Source of the DNA: Vigna angularis
Lineage: Eukaryota; Streptophyta; Magnoliopsida; Fabales; Fabaceae
Assembly (NCBI RefSeq): GCF_016808095.1
Contig: NC_068975.1
Coordinates: 28,571,501-28,635,500, forward strand
Length of the DNA: 64,000 nt
Direction: 5' to 3'
Part shown: piece after piece, positions 34,411 to 47,334 of the stretch
How the letters are laid out: every line of letters begins with the position of its first letter
Position numbering within the stretch: the first letter of the stretch is position 1
The notes under the pieces: model-generated
Told to the model about the DNA's origin: nothing
Databases searched by the model: none
The model's input: the letters and a program-made list of their open reading frames with translations, nothing else
Made by a program: the position numbers and the translations under genes

Positions 34411-36520
34411 AAAAATTATTATTAACAAATCCTTTGACATTTCAAAAAAATGTCTTTTGTTTTAGAGGATTTAGTATTAATTTTTTATGGTGTAATCTTA
34501 CCAAGTTTCTTTGTAATTTGAATCGGTCCATCGTCCTCTTCACTGTTAGATTTTTCCCTCTCATAAGCATATACTTCATTTAGAAGTTATTTTCAATTCC
34601 TCCACAAAATAAGACTCCTTATATGTTAAAAGATTGGAAATTGCTACTAGATTCAATTGAATATACTTGTTGTAAATCCTCCAAACTATTCACCAAGGGA
34701 GTGACATCCTTCAAAAAATACATATCAACCAAGGAATCAAATTTCACTGGCACGCCACCATTAAAATTAACAAGAGAATATTCAATCACAAAAAAAATAT
34801 TATTATGATTAACCACCACTAGCTCTTTAGTTGTGATTAAGAAAATATTTTTAACTACGAATACTCTAAAAGAAGGCCATGAATATGAATTCAACATTGA
34901 GTTTTCATGAGTTTTATAGAAGCTACGACAAAATCTTTAGTATAAGGAAAAACATGAAAGGTTTCGGTAAACAAATTTCAAACTCCAACTGCCAAAACTC
35001 TTCTTTTGATAATTACATAGACTTGCTAATAGCCCATTCTGACTTGAGCGTCGGAGTGTTTGCTGCAGGTCAACCCCTTGCGTGGAGAACGAGCGTAAGG
35101 AGAGTGAAGGGACGAGCGTTAGGAGCGAAGGAAGAAGAACCGATCGGAGGAAGAAGAGTGTTTCCGGGCGGAGGTAGCAGGAGTTTTTCCCGGTCCCATT
35201 CAGCATAAACACATATTTAAACGTATTTTGGAGGTGTTATGATTTAGATGAATATTTGAAAATAAAGTAGTTGCAACATGTGTAAGAACTTAATTAGGAG
35301 GGAATGAATGGCGAGTATGTTGAACCATACAAATCAATTTAAGTACAGCGCACAGCTATTGCTCCCAAACGATGTTGCTGGCGTGAACTTTAAGTCAGGT
35401 CATTGTTGATGTATTGTTAATTGTCATTAACGAATGCCGTTGCACACTTTTCAGAAAGATAGAGTGGGATGAAATTAAAAGACTTAAAACTAAACGAACT
35501 ATAATTTTCAATCCCGTTGGTGTTTTGAATGGGATATTATATAAAATCCAAAGAACTTTTAAAGAATAATTATAATAACTTTTTTAAATGACGATAATTA
35601 CATCGTTATCAAACTATGAAATATAATTTGACAAGATGTGTGAAAAGTTTTAAGAAACCCTATGGCTCCTTCTCCTTGGTAGCGGTAGTGGCTTGGTGCA
35701 GGCCTGATGAGCAGCTTTTAACTGTATACGTGGTTATTATGTTTACGAAGAATAAATGCAAAAATTATTTATATAGGCATATTTTGTTGACAAAAAAAAG
35801 ATAAATCTCTCGTATGTATTTAGATCTTTGTATAAAGTTTGATGTGGTATATGGTAGGAAAACCAATGGAAAATTTTTATTCGCAAAGGGTTTTATGAAT
35901 TTGTTTTTTCTTCACTCAAAGATAAAAGAAGAGTTTTGGCAGTTGGAGTTTGAAATTTGTTTACCGAAACCTTTCATGTTTTTTCTTATACTAAAGATTT
36001 TGTTGTAGCTTCTATAAAACTCATGAAAACTCAATGTTGAATTCATATTCATGGCCTTCTTTTAGAGTATTCGTAGTTAAAAATATTTTCTTAATCACAA
36101 CTAAAGAGCTAGTGGTGGTTAATCATAATAATATTTTTTTTGTGATTGAATATTCTCTTGTTAATTTTAATGGTGGCGTGCCAGTGAAATTTGATTCCTT
36201 GGTTGATATGTATTTTTTGAAGGATGTCACTCCCTTGGTGAATAGTTTGGAGGATTTACAACAAGTATATTCAATTGAATCTAGTAGCAATTTCCAATCT
36301 TTTAACATATAAGGAGTCTTATTTTGTGGAGGAATTGAAAATAACTTCTAAATGAAGTATATGCTTATGAGAGGGAAAAATCTAACAGTGAAGAGGACGA
36401 TGGACCGATTCAAATTACAAAGAAACTTGGTAAGATTACACCATAAAAAATTAATACTAAATCCTCTAAAACAAAAGACATTTTTTTGAAATGTCAAAGG
36501 ATTTGTTAATAATAATTTTT
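34411..36520. repeat. Near-perfect 597-bp inverted repeat with 916-bp spacer
   Basis: Arm 34411-35007 is the reverse complement of 35924-36520 with no indel (position x pairs with 70931 minus x) and only two mismatches noticed (near 34926 and 34948). The same 92-codon frame therefore appears at 34619-34897 (-) and 36034-36312 (+), with no recognised domain. The spacer 35008-35923 contains a GC-richer, retroelement-like stretch (about 35040-35190, gagcgtcggagtgtttgctg and repeated gagcg motifs). No target duplication was seen at the outer ends. Confidence 0.92.
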
Positions 36521-37518
36521 GCTATTTATATGATTTCAGAGAATATTCCCCATTAATTTACCTTTTAATGGCTTTCAATGCGTACCTTAAATACTCGACA
36601 ATGACCGTTACCTCATTAACTAATCATTCATGAGCCTTCAACTGCTGTCCCCCGCCCATAGCTTTAGGTGTTCGTCCAGCTTGGTCATATTACCCCTAAG
36701 AGAACTGATCGGACGTATCAGGCCGAGGCGCCCGATCGGATAGATTAGCTATGTTTCTACCCGATCAGCCCTCTCTAAAACCTTCCCGGTCGGTTGTCCG
36801 CTCTTGGTAGTAACAATATGTTTTGATTTCGCATCAAAATTTTTACTAAAGTGTTATGGATTATTACACATTACCAAAAACACTAGACGTATGTGATGAA
36901 ATGGAAGGGGTGGCCAAGACTTAACTGATCGTTATCTGATAGGAGAAATAAGTTCACATTATTATCTATGTGTTATTTATTGTTTATATGTAAGAAAGCA
37001 TTCGAAGAATGTTTTATACCCTTAAGTATTATAAGTATTTAGAGATATTAGTGAATATTTTTACTTTTAGTTTATAATTTTAAATAAAATTATTTAATTC
37101 CCTAAATCCAGTTTTGAATAGAAACACATTCTAAAAATACAATGGTTAAACTCCTCTTTTAGTTATCTTCATATAATAATATATATTTACATATCTGCTT
37201 AAATTTTTAAATTGAAATAAATATTAAGATTACTTTTTCTTCCGTGTAAATAGTGTATTATGACTAAATTGTCTTAATCCACCCCTTCTTATCTCCACTA
37301 TATCGTAATAGATGACTTTAAACTTCAAAAATTTAAAGAGTCAAAGATATACAATTAAAGAAAAAAAAGTTATAATAAAATAAACAACAAATATTTATAA
37401 ATTTTTCATTATTTATTTATTTATTTAATTTTTTTGTTTACAAAAAAATAATTTCTTCAATTTTTTCAAAAAGAAAAGACCATTAATCAATTAATAATTT
37501 GGTGATCTTCAAATTGAC

Positions 37519-37520
<2 letters not shown>
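36521..37520. other. Spacer with a GC-richer retroelement-like relic
   Basis: 36640-36810 is GC-richer than its surroundings and carries gatcgg / ccgatc motifs similar to those in the nearby LTR elements; it may be an LTR relic. The rest is AT-rich. No gene seen. Confidence 0.4.
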
Positions 37521-37584
<64 letters not shown>

Positions 37585-37593
37585 GTATATATA
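37521..37593. repeat. (TA)n / (TATG)n microsatellite
   Basis: About 50 bp of TA dinucleotides followed by four tatg units and a short TA run, just upstream of the CACTA element. Confidence 0.95.
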
Positions 37594-37623
37594 GCACAAA
37601 GTAACAATCTGAAACAGAACAAT

Positions 37624-39003
37624 CACTAGTAAAAAAACTGCTTTTCAACTCGCGTCATAGACATCGGTTTAGGTGAAACCGGAGTCTATCAAGTTATACG
37701 CTTCGGTTCGTTTAGAACCAGTGTAAAATAGTGTTTATGCCTCGGTTTAAACGGAAACCGAGGTATATAATTATTCCATTTTTTTTTATTTTTTTTTAAG
37801 AACTATATGCCTCGGTTAGGTGTAAAACCGAAACCTTTACGCATGTATGGCTTCGGGCGAGCAGAGAACCGAGTCATATAGTAACCTTTCATTTTCCAGA
37901 TCTCATTCAGACCCTCGCTCTCCCACCTTGCTCCCTCACTCTCCCTCCCTCTCACTCGTTCTGCCTCACTCTCCCTCCCTCTCACTCGTTCTCCCTCACT
38001 CTCCCTCCATCTCAGCCGTTCTCCCTCACTCTCCCTCCCTCTCCCTCCTCCCTTGCTCTCTCGCTCCGTCAATCTCTCACTCCCTCGCTCTCGCTCCACC
38101 GCTCCCTGGCCCTCGCTCTCGCTTCCTGGCCCTGGCCCTCGCTGCTCTCGCTCTCGTTCTCGTCGCTCTCGCTCTCGTCGCTCTCGCTCTCGCTCTCGCT
38201 ACGCCGCTCCCTGGCCCTCGCTCCGTCGTGCCTCCCACCCTACAACCCCAACCCACCACCAATCGCCACTCAACCGGACGCGATCTCACTCCACCAGCGG
38301 ACACGATCTCAGATCTGATGTTGTTCGTGGACCGCCTGGTGCCGCCCTTGCTACTGGTGGAGTCGCTGGCGTCAATGAAGAAGAACACGAAAATCCATGT
38401 GCGAAGAGGAAGAAACCCATGGTCGGAGATGCTTCTGGTGGTCGGACATGCTCCTGTTAAGTCGATCTTCATCTCTGCTTCTGAGTTTTTTCAGCTTAAG
38501 TCCATCTTCATCTCTGTATCTGAGTTTCTGTATCTGAGTTTCTTCTCATTAGTTGTTGTAATTTGTAATTTGTGGGTTGTAATTTGGACATTGGTGAGTT
38601 CATGATGTTTGCTGCTTTGCTGCTTCTGTAAATAGATTTATGACATTGATTATTGGTTGTAATACTGATTTGTTTGATTTCTGATGTGGTTTTTCTGGTT
38701 GTGTTTGATTTCTGGTTTGGTTATGAATCTGAAATCTTGAGTTTGGTTGGCATGATTGAAGGAGGAACGTTTGGGAAAACAACACAGAAGCTATTACCTC
38801 GGTTATTTAGGAACCGAGATATATTTATGTTCTATTGCCTCGGTTATCTAAGAACCGAGGCATATATTGCTGTTTCGTTTTACCCCGGTCCATACCCGAA
38901 ACATAAACTTTAACCTTTTTACTTCGCCTTCGAATGCCTCGGTTGTAGAACCGAGGCCTATAAACATTTATAACCGGTGCCTTAGCTCTTTACTGTACTA
39001 GTG
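37624..39003. mobile_element. Non-autonomous CACTA element, 1.38 kb
   Basis: Starts CACTAGTA and ends TACTAGTG, the reverse complement. It is flanked by the 3-bp duplication AAT (37621-37623 and 39004-39006), as CACTA/En-Spm elements make. Subterminal regions carry several short inverted repeats of the form ctcggtt-n-aaccgag (left: about 37664, 37703, 37742, 37811; right: about 38799, 38840, 38938). The interior has a CT-rich minisatellite (about 37915-38230, ctctcgctctcgctc-type) and no transposase. The long frames there (37847-38605 + and others) come from low-complexity sequence. Confidence 0.9.
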
Positions 39004-39163
39004 AATGTATTCTTATTATTCCTAACAATGCACTAACAATCTGAAAAAAAAAATCCTAGCAGATATTTTTGAAAAATAATTATTAAAGCCACAATAATGA
39101 AAAAAAAGGGGTTGAAATGGAACTCAAAATAAATTATACCATCATAGGATATGAAACTGGTGA

Positions 39164-39555
39164 CTTCGATCATTTGGACAATCCTTGGCATCATAGATCT
39201 GTTCCATGTCTCGTATCCACTGATCAGCGCCGTCAGGAAGGCATTTCCCATCAAACTTTGCAGGGCGATGTTGTAAAAAGTTCTCCAAACTCCACTCAGT
39301 CTGATGAGTAGGGTTTGAAGCAGATGCTCCTGGTGTACCCCTGGTAGCTGCAAGAATCTCCATAAGCTGTCTCTGAGTCACTTCAGAATTTGCACGAGCG
39401 GCCTCCAAACTCTGTAAGGCAGCCGCATTTTGCTGCGTCAAAACAACGTTCTGCTCTTGTAACCTTTCAATTACTGATTCCAACAATCTGGTGTTGTTGG
39501 GCACATCATGTTCATTAGTCTGCGGTGGAGGAGGAGGGGGAAGTCTAGGTGCCAT
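39164..39555 (-). pseudogene. Truncated second copy of the retrotransposon gag start
   Basis: Identical to the first ~130 codons of the full gag-pol ORF ([11 protein letters not shown] start at 39555), then lost at 39164, where unrelated sequence begins. It has its own upstream primer-binding site at 39695-39706. It marks a second, head-to-tail element that shares the LTR 39711-42587 and has lost everything after early gag. Confidence 0.9.
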
Positions 39556-39710
39556 TGGTTCTCTGAGAAACAGAGAAAAGAAACGAACGTTAGTCCTGTT
39601 CAAAGAGTTGAAAATAACTCATTAAACACAATTTAAGCACACAGCAAAAACACAGTGTACTCATAACCTACAGTGTTCTTAAAAGAACAAAACTGCTCTG
39701 ATACCACTAA

Positions 39711-42587
39711 TGTGACATCCCAAAAATACAGTAATTACTATAAATTCAGAAAGTCACATTTAATAATAATTCAGTACAGTTTTTCACTAAAAACAAAAGC
39801 CAAGCCGTACACCTTACAACACGAATCACAATCTGAAGTCGAACGCACAAATAAAAACCTGACCGAACAGTTTACACAGAACAATTACCGAACGGTCGAA
39901 ATAATCTTAAAAGAAAACAAGAGAGGGTCGAACGACCACTCATGCCAACCACTACTAGCCGAGCGCCTCACTGCTCGGTCTTCACTTCAACCTCAACCAG
40001 ATTCTCTTCGTTCAGCGCCTCTTCCAAACGCTCGTCTCCATCTGCTCACATCCACACGGATGATCATTGCAATGACAAGACGGACGTACAAGTACAATGG
40101 ACAACACAAGGAAAAACGAAAGGGTAAGCTTATATAATTTAACTCATGCATCAACATAGAATTTCAAGTAAACAATTCATCATACATGCATATTTCATCA
40201 TACACATTCATTACATAACAACCCACTTAAACGTACTCACTAAATAAAACTCAACACGACTGACTGTCCGGACTGTATGAAATCTGCGTAGTTACAGGCG
40301 TTCGCGCACCCGGGTGGTGTGGTAACTGGCATCCTCATCAGCTGCCACCCGAGGTTAGTACGTCCTGTCCAAAGTACCTCTAAGGACGACGACCTCCTGC
40401 CGTTCCCACACATGACGTGCGCCCTCTACTTGAGGACAAGCACTCACGGAACATCAGGATCGAACAGCCAGCATTAACTTCCCACAGTCATACTTTACAA
40501 ATCTCAATAATCAAATTCTGAGTCGTTCCTCCCCGAAACGTTCTTTCAGTCATTCATACTTTCATTTCATCTCATATATATAGTTCATCATTCACTATTC
40601 ATAATTCACTAGTCATCATTCCATAATCATTTTCATCATTCATAAGGAAGCCATTAAAAAGGAACGTTCTTTCAAAAGTCACAATATTTCCATTCATCTC
40701 ATGCAATCTTCATCATTTAATATTTGTCATTTTACTATTCATCATTTACTGTTCATCATGAACTATTCATCATTTAAATACCGAACGTTCCATCACAAGG
40801 GGAACGAGAACGAACACTGTTTTGCGAGACAAAAAGACGCTCGTTCGGATCAAAGAACGAACGTTAAGAGCGAGACCAAAAGACGCTCGTTCGTATCAAA
40901 TAACGAACGCTAAGAGCGAGACCAAAGACGCTCGTTCGTATCAAATAACGAACGCTATTTTGTGGAAAATGAGGACGAGCGCTCAAAATGATACCGAGCA
41001 CTATTCGGACGAACGCTCAATTCAAAACCGAGCACTATTAGGACGAACGCTCAGTTGGAGACCGAGCACTATTTGGACGAACGCTCAATTCGAAACCGAG
41101 CACTATTAGGACGAACGCTCAGTGTGATACCGAGCCCCAATTTGAGCGAGCGTTCGGTATAAGACCGAACACCATTTTGAGCGAGCACTCATTATGAACG
41201 AACACTAAACAGAACGAACGTTCAGTATAAGATTAAATACCAATTAGGATGGACGTTCGGTATGAGACCGAACCGTACTCGGACGAACGCTCCCATTAAA
41301 ACCGAGCAAACAAAAGTACGAACGCTCAACAAGGCAGTGTAACATGAGGACGCTCGTCCTCGACCAGGAATCATTCCAAATGAACGAATCAAACTGTGAC
41401 CATTTTAGATAAGGAAAAACCGAACGGTTAAAGACCGTTCGGCACCAACATTCATTATCATGGAAGACTCTTTTCAATTCATTTATATTCCAGTTAACCT
41501 CAACATGTAATTCTCATAATTTCATACGTTCATATCAGCATCAACTTCCACATTTTATTCAATCCGTATCATGTAAATTCATATATCTCTTTTTACCAAA
41601 AATAACGAACGTTCATACATTCAGAAAATACAATATCATGCATTATATTCATACAATCAATTAATCGAACGTGCATTCAACAAAATTTCAGCAACATCAT
41701 GCATTATACTCATGCAATTAACAACGAACGTTCACACGCATACATCGAACCAGTTAAATTAAATAAGCTTCCCTTACCCGGAAATGAACGAACGTTCACG
41801 GGCGCACACAGACGCTCTCTACTCAAATCCTTATCACCAACGCTGGTTAATCCACCTATATTTGGTCATATACTGTTAGGACGAACGTTCAGAATATTTA
41901 AGAACGAACGTCATTTTACAAAAAGGCCAAACGCTGAGAATCGAAAACAACACTCGTTTGGACGAGCGCTCAAAGGAGAACGAACGCTACGGGACGAATG
42001 CATGAGCAACGCATGAGCGAACGCTCGTCAGCTAAAGAAAAACGAACGTTCAAATCAAAGTGGACGAACGTTCAATTCGTCTCAATTTGGACGAACGTCC
42101 AATTTGAAACCAAATTGGACGAACGCGATTCTGCAGATTCTGCAGAATCACAGGTTTTCCAGAAAACCAGAAAAACCTCCATTTTTAACTTTAAAGCTTT
42201 TGGATTTCTACAAAAACAGTGAGATTAACTAATCAAAACGAAAATTCTAGCACTCCTTACCTCTTGAAGACTTCCTTTGTAAATTCTTTGAGTCTATCTC
42301 CTCCAAAACTTCAAAAGTTCTCCACTTCCCCTCTTTCCCAGAACTTGCAGCAAGAACTTCTCCTCTCTCACAAAAATTTGGCAGCAATCCTTTCCCCTCC
42401 CAGCAGACCCATAGCTTCCCTTTTTAACTTCCCAAACTCTTCCCTCTTCCCCTCTTCTTCTCTTTCCTTTTCTTGTTTGCTTTTGGTTTTGTTTTCAAAG
42501 GGGGAAGCAACGTTCGCTGTCCCTTTGTGGCAGCGCACGTTCCTTTCTCCCCGTTCTCTTTTTTTTTTTTTTTCTTGAGGCCTGACA
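39711..42587 (-). repeat. LTR A (left), 2877 bp
   Basis: In element orientation it begins TGTCAGGCCTCAAG plus a poly-A run and ends GGATGTCACA. It differs from LTR B mainly by about 10 bases in the poly-T/poly-A tract (near 42560); all frames compared are identical. It serves as 3' LTR of the full element and 5' LTR of the truncated neighbour. Confidence 0.93.
40800..41460 (-). repeat. CGAACG/CGAGCG motif field with 34-bp period in LTR A
   Basis: ggacgaacgctc recurs at 41007, 41041, 41075 and 41109, exactly 34 bp apart, each followed by accgagcacta. Around it are many palindromic gaacgttc and cgaacg / cgagcg motifs. The same array is at +7624 in LTR B. Confidence 0.88.
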
Positions 42588-42597
42588 TTCCCCCCAA
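42588..42597 (-). promoter_or_regulatory. Polypurine tract of the chromovirus
   Basis: On -, ttggggggaa directly precedes the TGTCAGG start of the 3' LTR. Confidence 0.85.
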
Positions 42598-42622
42598 CTA
42601 CAAAAATTTTCGTCCTCGAAAA

Positions 42623-45600
42623 TTAAGACGTACTCTCAAACAGATGGGGATACAAATCCTTCATGGCATCTTCCACTTCCCATGTAGAGTCGCCCGTCTT
42701 TTCATCCCAGACGACCTTCACCAATCTGACTGCTTTCCTCTTGTAGTATTTGGTGTTGCTATCTTCAATGCGTACCGGCTGCATCTCCAATGTACGATCT
42801 TGACGAAGACGAATATCTTCTAACTCTAATATGTGAGAAGGGTCGGATACGTACTTCCGAAGTTGAGAAACGTGGAAGACTGGATGCAAGTTTGATAAAT
42901 GAGGCGGCAAAGATAACTCGTATGCAACTAGCCCGATCTTCCTCAAGATCTGATAAGGTCCGATGAATTTGGGAGACAACTTCTTGGGTCGAATGGCTCT
43001 CCCAACTCCCGTGGTCGGATGCAGTCTAAGGAAAACATGATCTCCTGCATCGAACTCCAAGGGTCTTCTCCTCTTGTCAGCGTAGGATTTCTGTCGACTC
43101 CTGGACGTCTTCAGCCTTTCTTGAATCAACTTCACCTTCTCAGTCGTCTGCTGAATGAGCTCTGGTCCTGTTAACACTTTTTCCCCTTCCTGAAACCAAC
43201 ACAATGGCGTTTGGCATTTCCTACCGTACAGAGCTTCAAAGGGAGCCATTCCTATGCTGGCTTGGAAACTATTGTTGTAGGTGAACTCTACCAAAGGTAA
43301 GACTTCATCCCAAACGCCCATGTGATCTAGAACACACGTCCTCAATAAGTCTTCAAGCGTCTGGATGGTCCTCTCGGACTGACCGTCCGTCTGAGGATGA
43401 TAGGCCGAACTCATATGGAGTTTGCTACCGAGCTCACTTTGTAATGATCGCCAGAACCGAGAAGTAAATCTCGTGTCTCGGTCTGAAACAATGCTAGACG
43501 GAACTCCATGTAGACGAACAATTTCCTTGATGTAAAGCTTAGCCAGGTTCGTCATGGACATCTTCAGATTGACTGCTAGGAAATGAGCACTCTTCGTTAG
43601 TCGATCCACAATTACCCACACGGAATCATGATTCCTGACAATTCGAGGTAAGTGGGTCACGAAGTCCATCGCAATGCCGTCCCACTTCCATTCCGGAATC
43701 TCTAATTGCTGAAGTAGACCTCCTGGCCTTTGATGTTCAGCCTTGGCTCGTTGACACGTTAAGCATGATGTCACAAAACGTGCGACATCACTCTTCATTC
43801 CCGGCCACCAGAACGACTTCCTGAGGTCCTGATACATCTTAGTCATACCAGGGTGTATGCTAAGACGACTGTGGTGTCCTTCCTCAAGAATCATCCTTTT
43901 CAACTCACCATCATTCGGAATGCACGTCCTACCCATGTATCGTAGACAACCGTCTGTTCCCGTGTTAAACTCCTTGGCCTGATCTGTACCGAGTGCGTTC
44001 AAGATCTTCACCAACTCTTCGTCTTCTCGCTGCTTCATTCTGATCCGGTCAAATACGTCACTAGAGATTCTAAGGGTACAGCATTTAATAACATTCGGTT
44101 CCAAGTCGAACTGTAACCTTAGATCTCTAAAGCTCTCTACCAAACTTAACTCTCGGACCATCATGGAGGAGACGTGAACTACCTTTCTGCTTAAAGCGTC
44201 TGCTACAACATTTGCTTTTCCCGGATGGTAAAGTAGTTCGAAGTCATAATCCTTCAAGAATTCCAGCCAACGTCTCTGTCTCATATTCAACTCCTTTTGG
44301 TCAAAAAGGTACTTGAGACTCTTATGATCACTGAACACTTGGAAAGTTGATCCATACAAGTAGTGCCTCCAAATCTTCAAAGCAAAGACGACCGCTGCTA
44401 ATTCCAGGTCGTGAGTTGGGTAGTTCTTCTCGTGAACCTTCAGTTGCCGAGAAGCGTAAGCAACCACCCTCTCTTCTTGCATGAGTACACAACCCAAACC
44501 CTGATGAGACGCGTCACAATATACCACGAAGGGTTTAGCCGTGTTAGGTATGACTAATACCGGGGCGCTTGTTAACTTATTCTTCAATTCCTGGAAACTT
44601 CCCTCACACCGATCGGTCCAAGCGAACGGTTGATCTTTTCTGGTCAGCTGAGTAAGCGGAGCCACTATCTTGGAAAACCCTTCAATGAATCGTCTATAGT
44701 AGCCCGCGAGTCCCACAAAACTGCGAACTTCAGTTACCGAGCGTGGACTCTCCCATTCCCACACTGCTCGTACTTTAGCCGGGTCCACTGAGATTCCTCC
44801 AGCTGAAACCACGTGTCCCAAAAATGGCACTTCCTTAATCCAAAATTCACATTTAGAGAACTTGGCGTACAACTCCTTTTCTCTTAAGATGCCTAGAACA
44901 ATCCTCAAGTGATCCTCATGCTCTTCATAGCTCTTGGAGTAGACAAGAATGTCATCAATGAAGACGACCACGAACTTGTCTAGATACGGTCTGAAGATAC
45001 GATTCATGTAGTCCATAAATATTGCTGGGGCGTTTGTCACACCGAAAGGCATCACTACATACTCGTAGTGTCCATAACGAGATCGGAAGGCTGTCTTCTG
45101 GATGTCTTCTTCCTTCACCCGAATCTGATGGTATCCCGACCGTAAATCAATTTTTGAGAATATGGTCGCGCCATGTAATTGATCTAGCAGGTCATCAATC
45201 CGAGGCAAAGGATACTTGTTCTTGATAGTCAGCTTGTTTAACTGCCTGTAATCAATGCAGAGACGAGAACTGCCATCCTTCTTCTTCACTAAGAGTACTG
45301 GCGCTCCCCAAGGTGATACACTTGGTCTAATAAACTGCTTATCCATTAACTCTTCAATCTGCTCCTTGAGTTCAGCTAACTCTGCTGGCGACATCCGATA
45401 GGGTGCAATAGAGATAGGTCCAGCATTCGACACTAGGTCGATAGTAAATTCCACCTCGCGTGGAGGAGGTAGTCCGGGCACTTCATCAGGAAATACATCA
45501 GAGAATTCATCCACGACTGATCGTCCTCCATTCAGTTTACCGGACGATCGCTCATGATTCAAATCTTCAAGTTGTTCGTCCGAATGCGTCATGATCAGAA

Positions 45601-47179
45601 AGCAACTGGCGCCATCCACGATGTCTTCTTTCAGTTGACCGAGCGTCACAGATAGATCCACTTCGTACTCGTCCGGAAACACCAATCCTTTTGCACCACA
45701 ATCTATGAGAATGCGATTGGTAGCCAGCCAATCCATTCCTAAGATTACTTCAAGATCTTTCAAGGGTAGACAGATGAGATTTACCTTGTAATTACGCCCT
45801 TCAACCTCTATAGGACATTTAACACATACAGTAGACGTCTTAACCTCACCAGCCGCTGGGGTTGATACTACCAAGTCGAACTGCATTTCGCGTTCGGCTA
45901 ATCCCAATTTCTCAACACACGCCTTCGAAATGAAGGAGTGTGTTGCCCCCGAATCATACAACACATAAACAGGCATTCCATGTAATAAGCAAGTACCAGT
46001 GACGAGCGTACCTGAACTGGCAGCTTCCGCGGCCGTGATCGCATAAACTCTACCAACAGCCTGTGCTCGTCCACCCCTTCCCTGTTGCATTCTTCCAGCA
46101 TTTGGCGGCCTCATTGGCGCTCGTCCGCCCATATTACAGTCGCGCTCTATGTGACCATTCCTTCCACAGCGAGTGCAGGACTTTGCTCCCAATAACTGAG
46201 GGCATGACGACCGGTAGTGTGGTCCTCCACATTGGAAACACTTGACTGATCCGTGCTGTCCAGACTGTCCGGCAATAACCATAGCCTGAGAATTAGATGG
46301 TTGTGCTGGACGAGCATACGACAACCTGTCCCGATTCATATTCGGCCTGGACATGATCGGTCCTCTAGCTGGTTGTTGCTGCTTCTTTTGACGTTCTGCT
46401 TCAGCCATATTTTTCTCCAACACTTTTGCTCTCTCAATCATAACAGGAAAGGACTTAATGCAGAGGCTGGATATCAATACCTTAAGATCACTTCTCAGTC
46501 CATTTTCAAACTTCCTGCACTGCCACACTTCACTGGTGGCAAGGGTATTAAAGCGAACCAGATGTTTGAACCTGTTAGTGTACTCCGAAACAGACATATT
46601 ACCTTGTACCAACTGGAGAAATTCCACCTCCTTGCCGAATCGAACACTATCCGGGAAATACTCCTCATAAAACTTTTCCTTGAAGACTTCCCAGGAAATA
46701 GGGCTGTGAGATTCCGTTAGCAACATCTTCGCAGTCAACCACCAATGACTGGCCTCTCCAGTCAATAAATATTCAGTGAATGCCAGTCTTCGATCATTTG
46801 GACAATCCTTGGCATCATAGATCTGTTCCATGTCTCGTATCCACTGATCAGCGCCGTCAGGAAGGCATTTCCCATCAAACTTTGCAGGGCGATGTTGTAA
46901 AAAGTTCTCCAAACTCCACTCAGTCTGATGAGTAGGGTTTGAAGCAGATGCTCCTGGTGTACCCCTGGTAGCTGCAAGAATCTCCATAAGCTGTCTCTGA
47001 GTCACTTCAGAATTTGCACGAGCGGCCTCCAAACTCTGTAAGGCAGCCGCATTTTGCTGCGTCAAAACAACGTTCTGCTCTTGTAACCTTTCAATTACTG
47101 ATTCCAACAATCTGGTGTTGTTGGGCACATCATGTTCATTAGTCTGCGGTGGAGGAGGAGGGGGAAGTCTAGGTGCCAT
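42623..47179 (-). CDS. Gag-Pol polyprotein, intact (Ty3 chromovirus)
   Basis: One open frame of 1518 codons from the ATG at 47179 ([11 protein letters not shown]); the frame extends a little upstream without an ATG. Domains in order, approximate residues: gag capsid region (100-230); two zinc knuckles [13 protein letters not shown] and [14 protein letters not shown] (311-350); protease YDSGATHSF (about 408); RT with [17 protein letters not shown] (about 632) and the catalytic FIDDIL (about 742, the Ty3 form of the YxDD box); RNase [11 protein letters not shown] (about 887); integrase with an HHCC finger (about 1100-1145) and DDE residues in [20 protein letters not shown] and SERTIQTLE; a GPY/F-like stretch (FIGPYQIL); and a C-terminal chromodomain-like segment with [18 protein letters not shown] (about 1494). 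Chromodomains target insertion to heterochromatin. No stop or shift was seen. The fused frame and long LTRs fit the Tekay/Del group. Confidence 0.95.
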   Translation of the reverse strand: MAPRLPPPPPPQTNEHDVPNNTRLLESVIERLQEQNVVLTQQNAAALQSLEAARANSEVTQRQLMEILAATRGTPGASASNPTHQTEWSLENFLQHRPAKFDGKCLPDGADQWIRDMEQIYDAKDCPNDRRLAFTEYLLTGEASHWWLTAKMLLTESHSPISWEVFKEKFYEEYFPDSVRFGKEVEFLQLVQGNMSVSEYTNRFKHLVRFNTLATSEVWQCRKFENGLRSDLKVLISSLCIKSFPVMIERAKVLEKNMAEAERQKKQQQPARGPIMSRPNMNRDRLSYARPAQPSNSQAMVIAGQSGQHGSVKCFQCGGPHYRSSCPQLLGAKSCTRCGRNGHIERDCNMGGRAPMRPPNAGRMQQGRGGRAQAVGRVYAITAAEAASSGTLVTGTCLLHGMPVYVLYDSGATHSFISKACVEKLGLAEREMQFDLVVSTPAAGEVKTSTVCVKCPIEVEGRNYKVNLICLPLKDLEVILGMDWLATNRILIDCGAKGLVFPDEYEVDLSVTLGQLKEDIVDGASCFLIMTHSDEQLEDLNHERSSGKLNGGRSVVDEFSDVFPDEVPGLPPPREVEFTIDLVSNAGPISIAPYRMSPAELAELKEQIEELMDKQFIRPSVSPWGAPVLLVKKKDGSSRLCIDYRQLNKLTIKNKYPLPRIDDLLDQLHGATIFSKIDLRSGYHQIRVKEEDIQKTAFRSRYGHYEYVVMPFGVTNAPAIFMDYMNRIFRPYLDKFVVVFIDDILVYSKSYEEHEDHLRIVLGILREKELYAKFSKCEFWIKEVPFLGHVVSAGGISVDPAKVRAVWEWESPRSVTEVRSFVGLAGYYRRFIEGFSKIVAPLTQLTRKDQPFAWTDRCEGSFQELKNKLTSAPVLVIPNTAKPFVVYCDASHQGLGCVLMQEERVVAYASRQLKVHEKNYPTHDLELAAVVFALKIWRHYLYGSTFQVFSDHKSLKYLFDQKELNMRQRRWLEFLKDYDFELLYHPGKANVVADALSRKVVHVSSMMVRELSLVESFRDLRLQFDLEPNVIKCCTLRISSDVFDRIRMKQREDEELVKILNALGTDQAKEFNTGTDGCLRYMGRTCIPNDGELKRMILEEGHHSRLSIHPGMTKMYQDLRKSFWWPGMKSDVARFVTSCLTCQRAKAEHQRPGGLLQQLEIPEWKWDGIAMDFVTHLPRIVRNHDSVWVIVDRLTKSAHFLAVNLKMSMTNLAKLYIKEIVRLHGVPSSIVSDRDTRFTSRFWRSLQSELGSKLHMSSAYHPQTDGQSERTIQTLEDLLRTCVLDHMGVWDEVLPLVEFTYNNSFQASIGMAPFEALYGRKCQTPLCWFQEGEKVLTGPELIQQTTEKVKLIQERLKTSRSRQKSYADKRRRPLEFDAGDHVFLRLHPTTGVGRAIRPKKLSPKFIGPYQILRKIGLVAYELSLPPHLSNLHPVFHVSQLRKYVSDPSHILELEDIRLRQDRTLEMQPVRIEDSNTKYYKRKAVRLVKVVWDEKTGDSTWEVEDAMKDLYPHLFESTS

Positions 47180-47318
47180 TGGTTCTCTGAGAAACAGAGA
47201 AAAGAAACGAACGTTAGTCCTGTTCAAAGAGTTGAAAATAACTCATTAAACACAATTTAAGCACACAGCAAAAACACAGTGTACTCATAACCTACAGTGT
47301 TCTTAAAAGAACAAAACT

Positions 47319-47330
47319 GCTCTGATACCA
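47319..47330 (-). promoter_or_regulatory. Primer-binding site, initiator-Met tRNA type
   Basis: On -, TGGTATCAGAGC starts four bases after the LTR end (GTCACA ttag), the common plant primer site complementary to the 3' end of initiator methionine tRNA. An identical copy at 39695-39706 follows LTR A. Confidence 0.93.
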
Positions 47331-47334
47331 CTAA

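Noticed and set aside
34619..36312. Identical 92-codon frames in both arms of the inverted repeat as a gene pair
   Set aside because: Identity comes from the repeat itself. The frame has no recognised domain, and the opposite strand is equally open (61 codons).
37847..38605. 252-codon frame in the CACTA element and its overlapping partners
   Set aside because: Composition follows the CT-rich minisatellite, several frames are open at once, and no domain is visible.
39673..42578. Many short frames in LTR A and the identical set in LTR B
   Set aside because: They lie in LTR sequence on the strand opposite to the element; identity between copies only reflects LTR identity.
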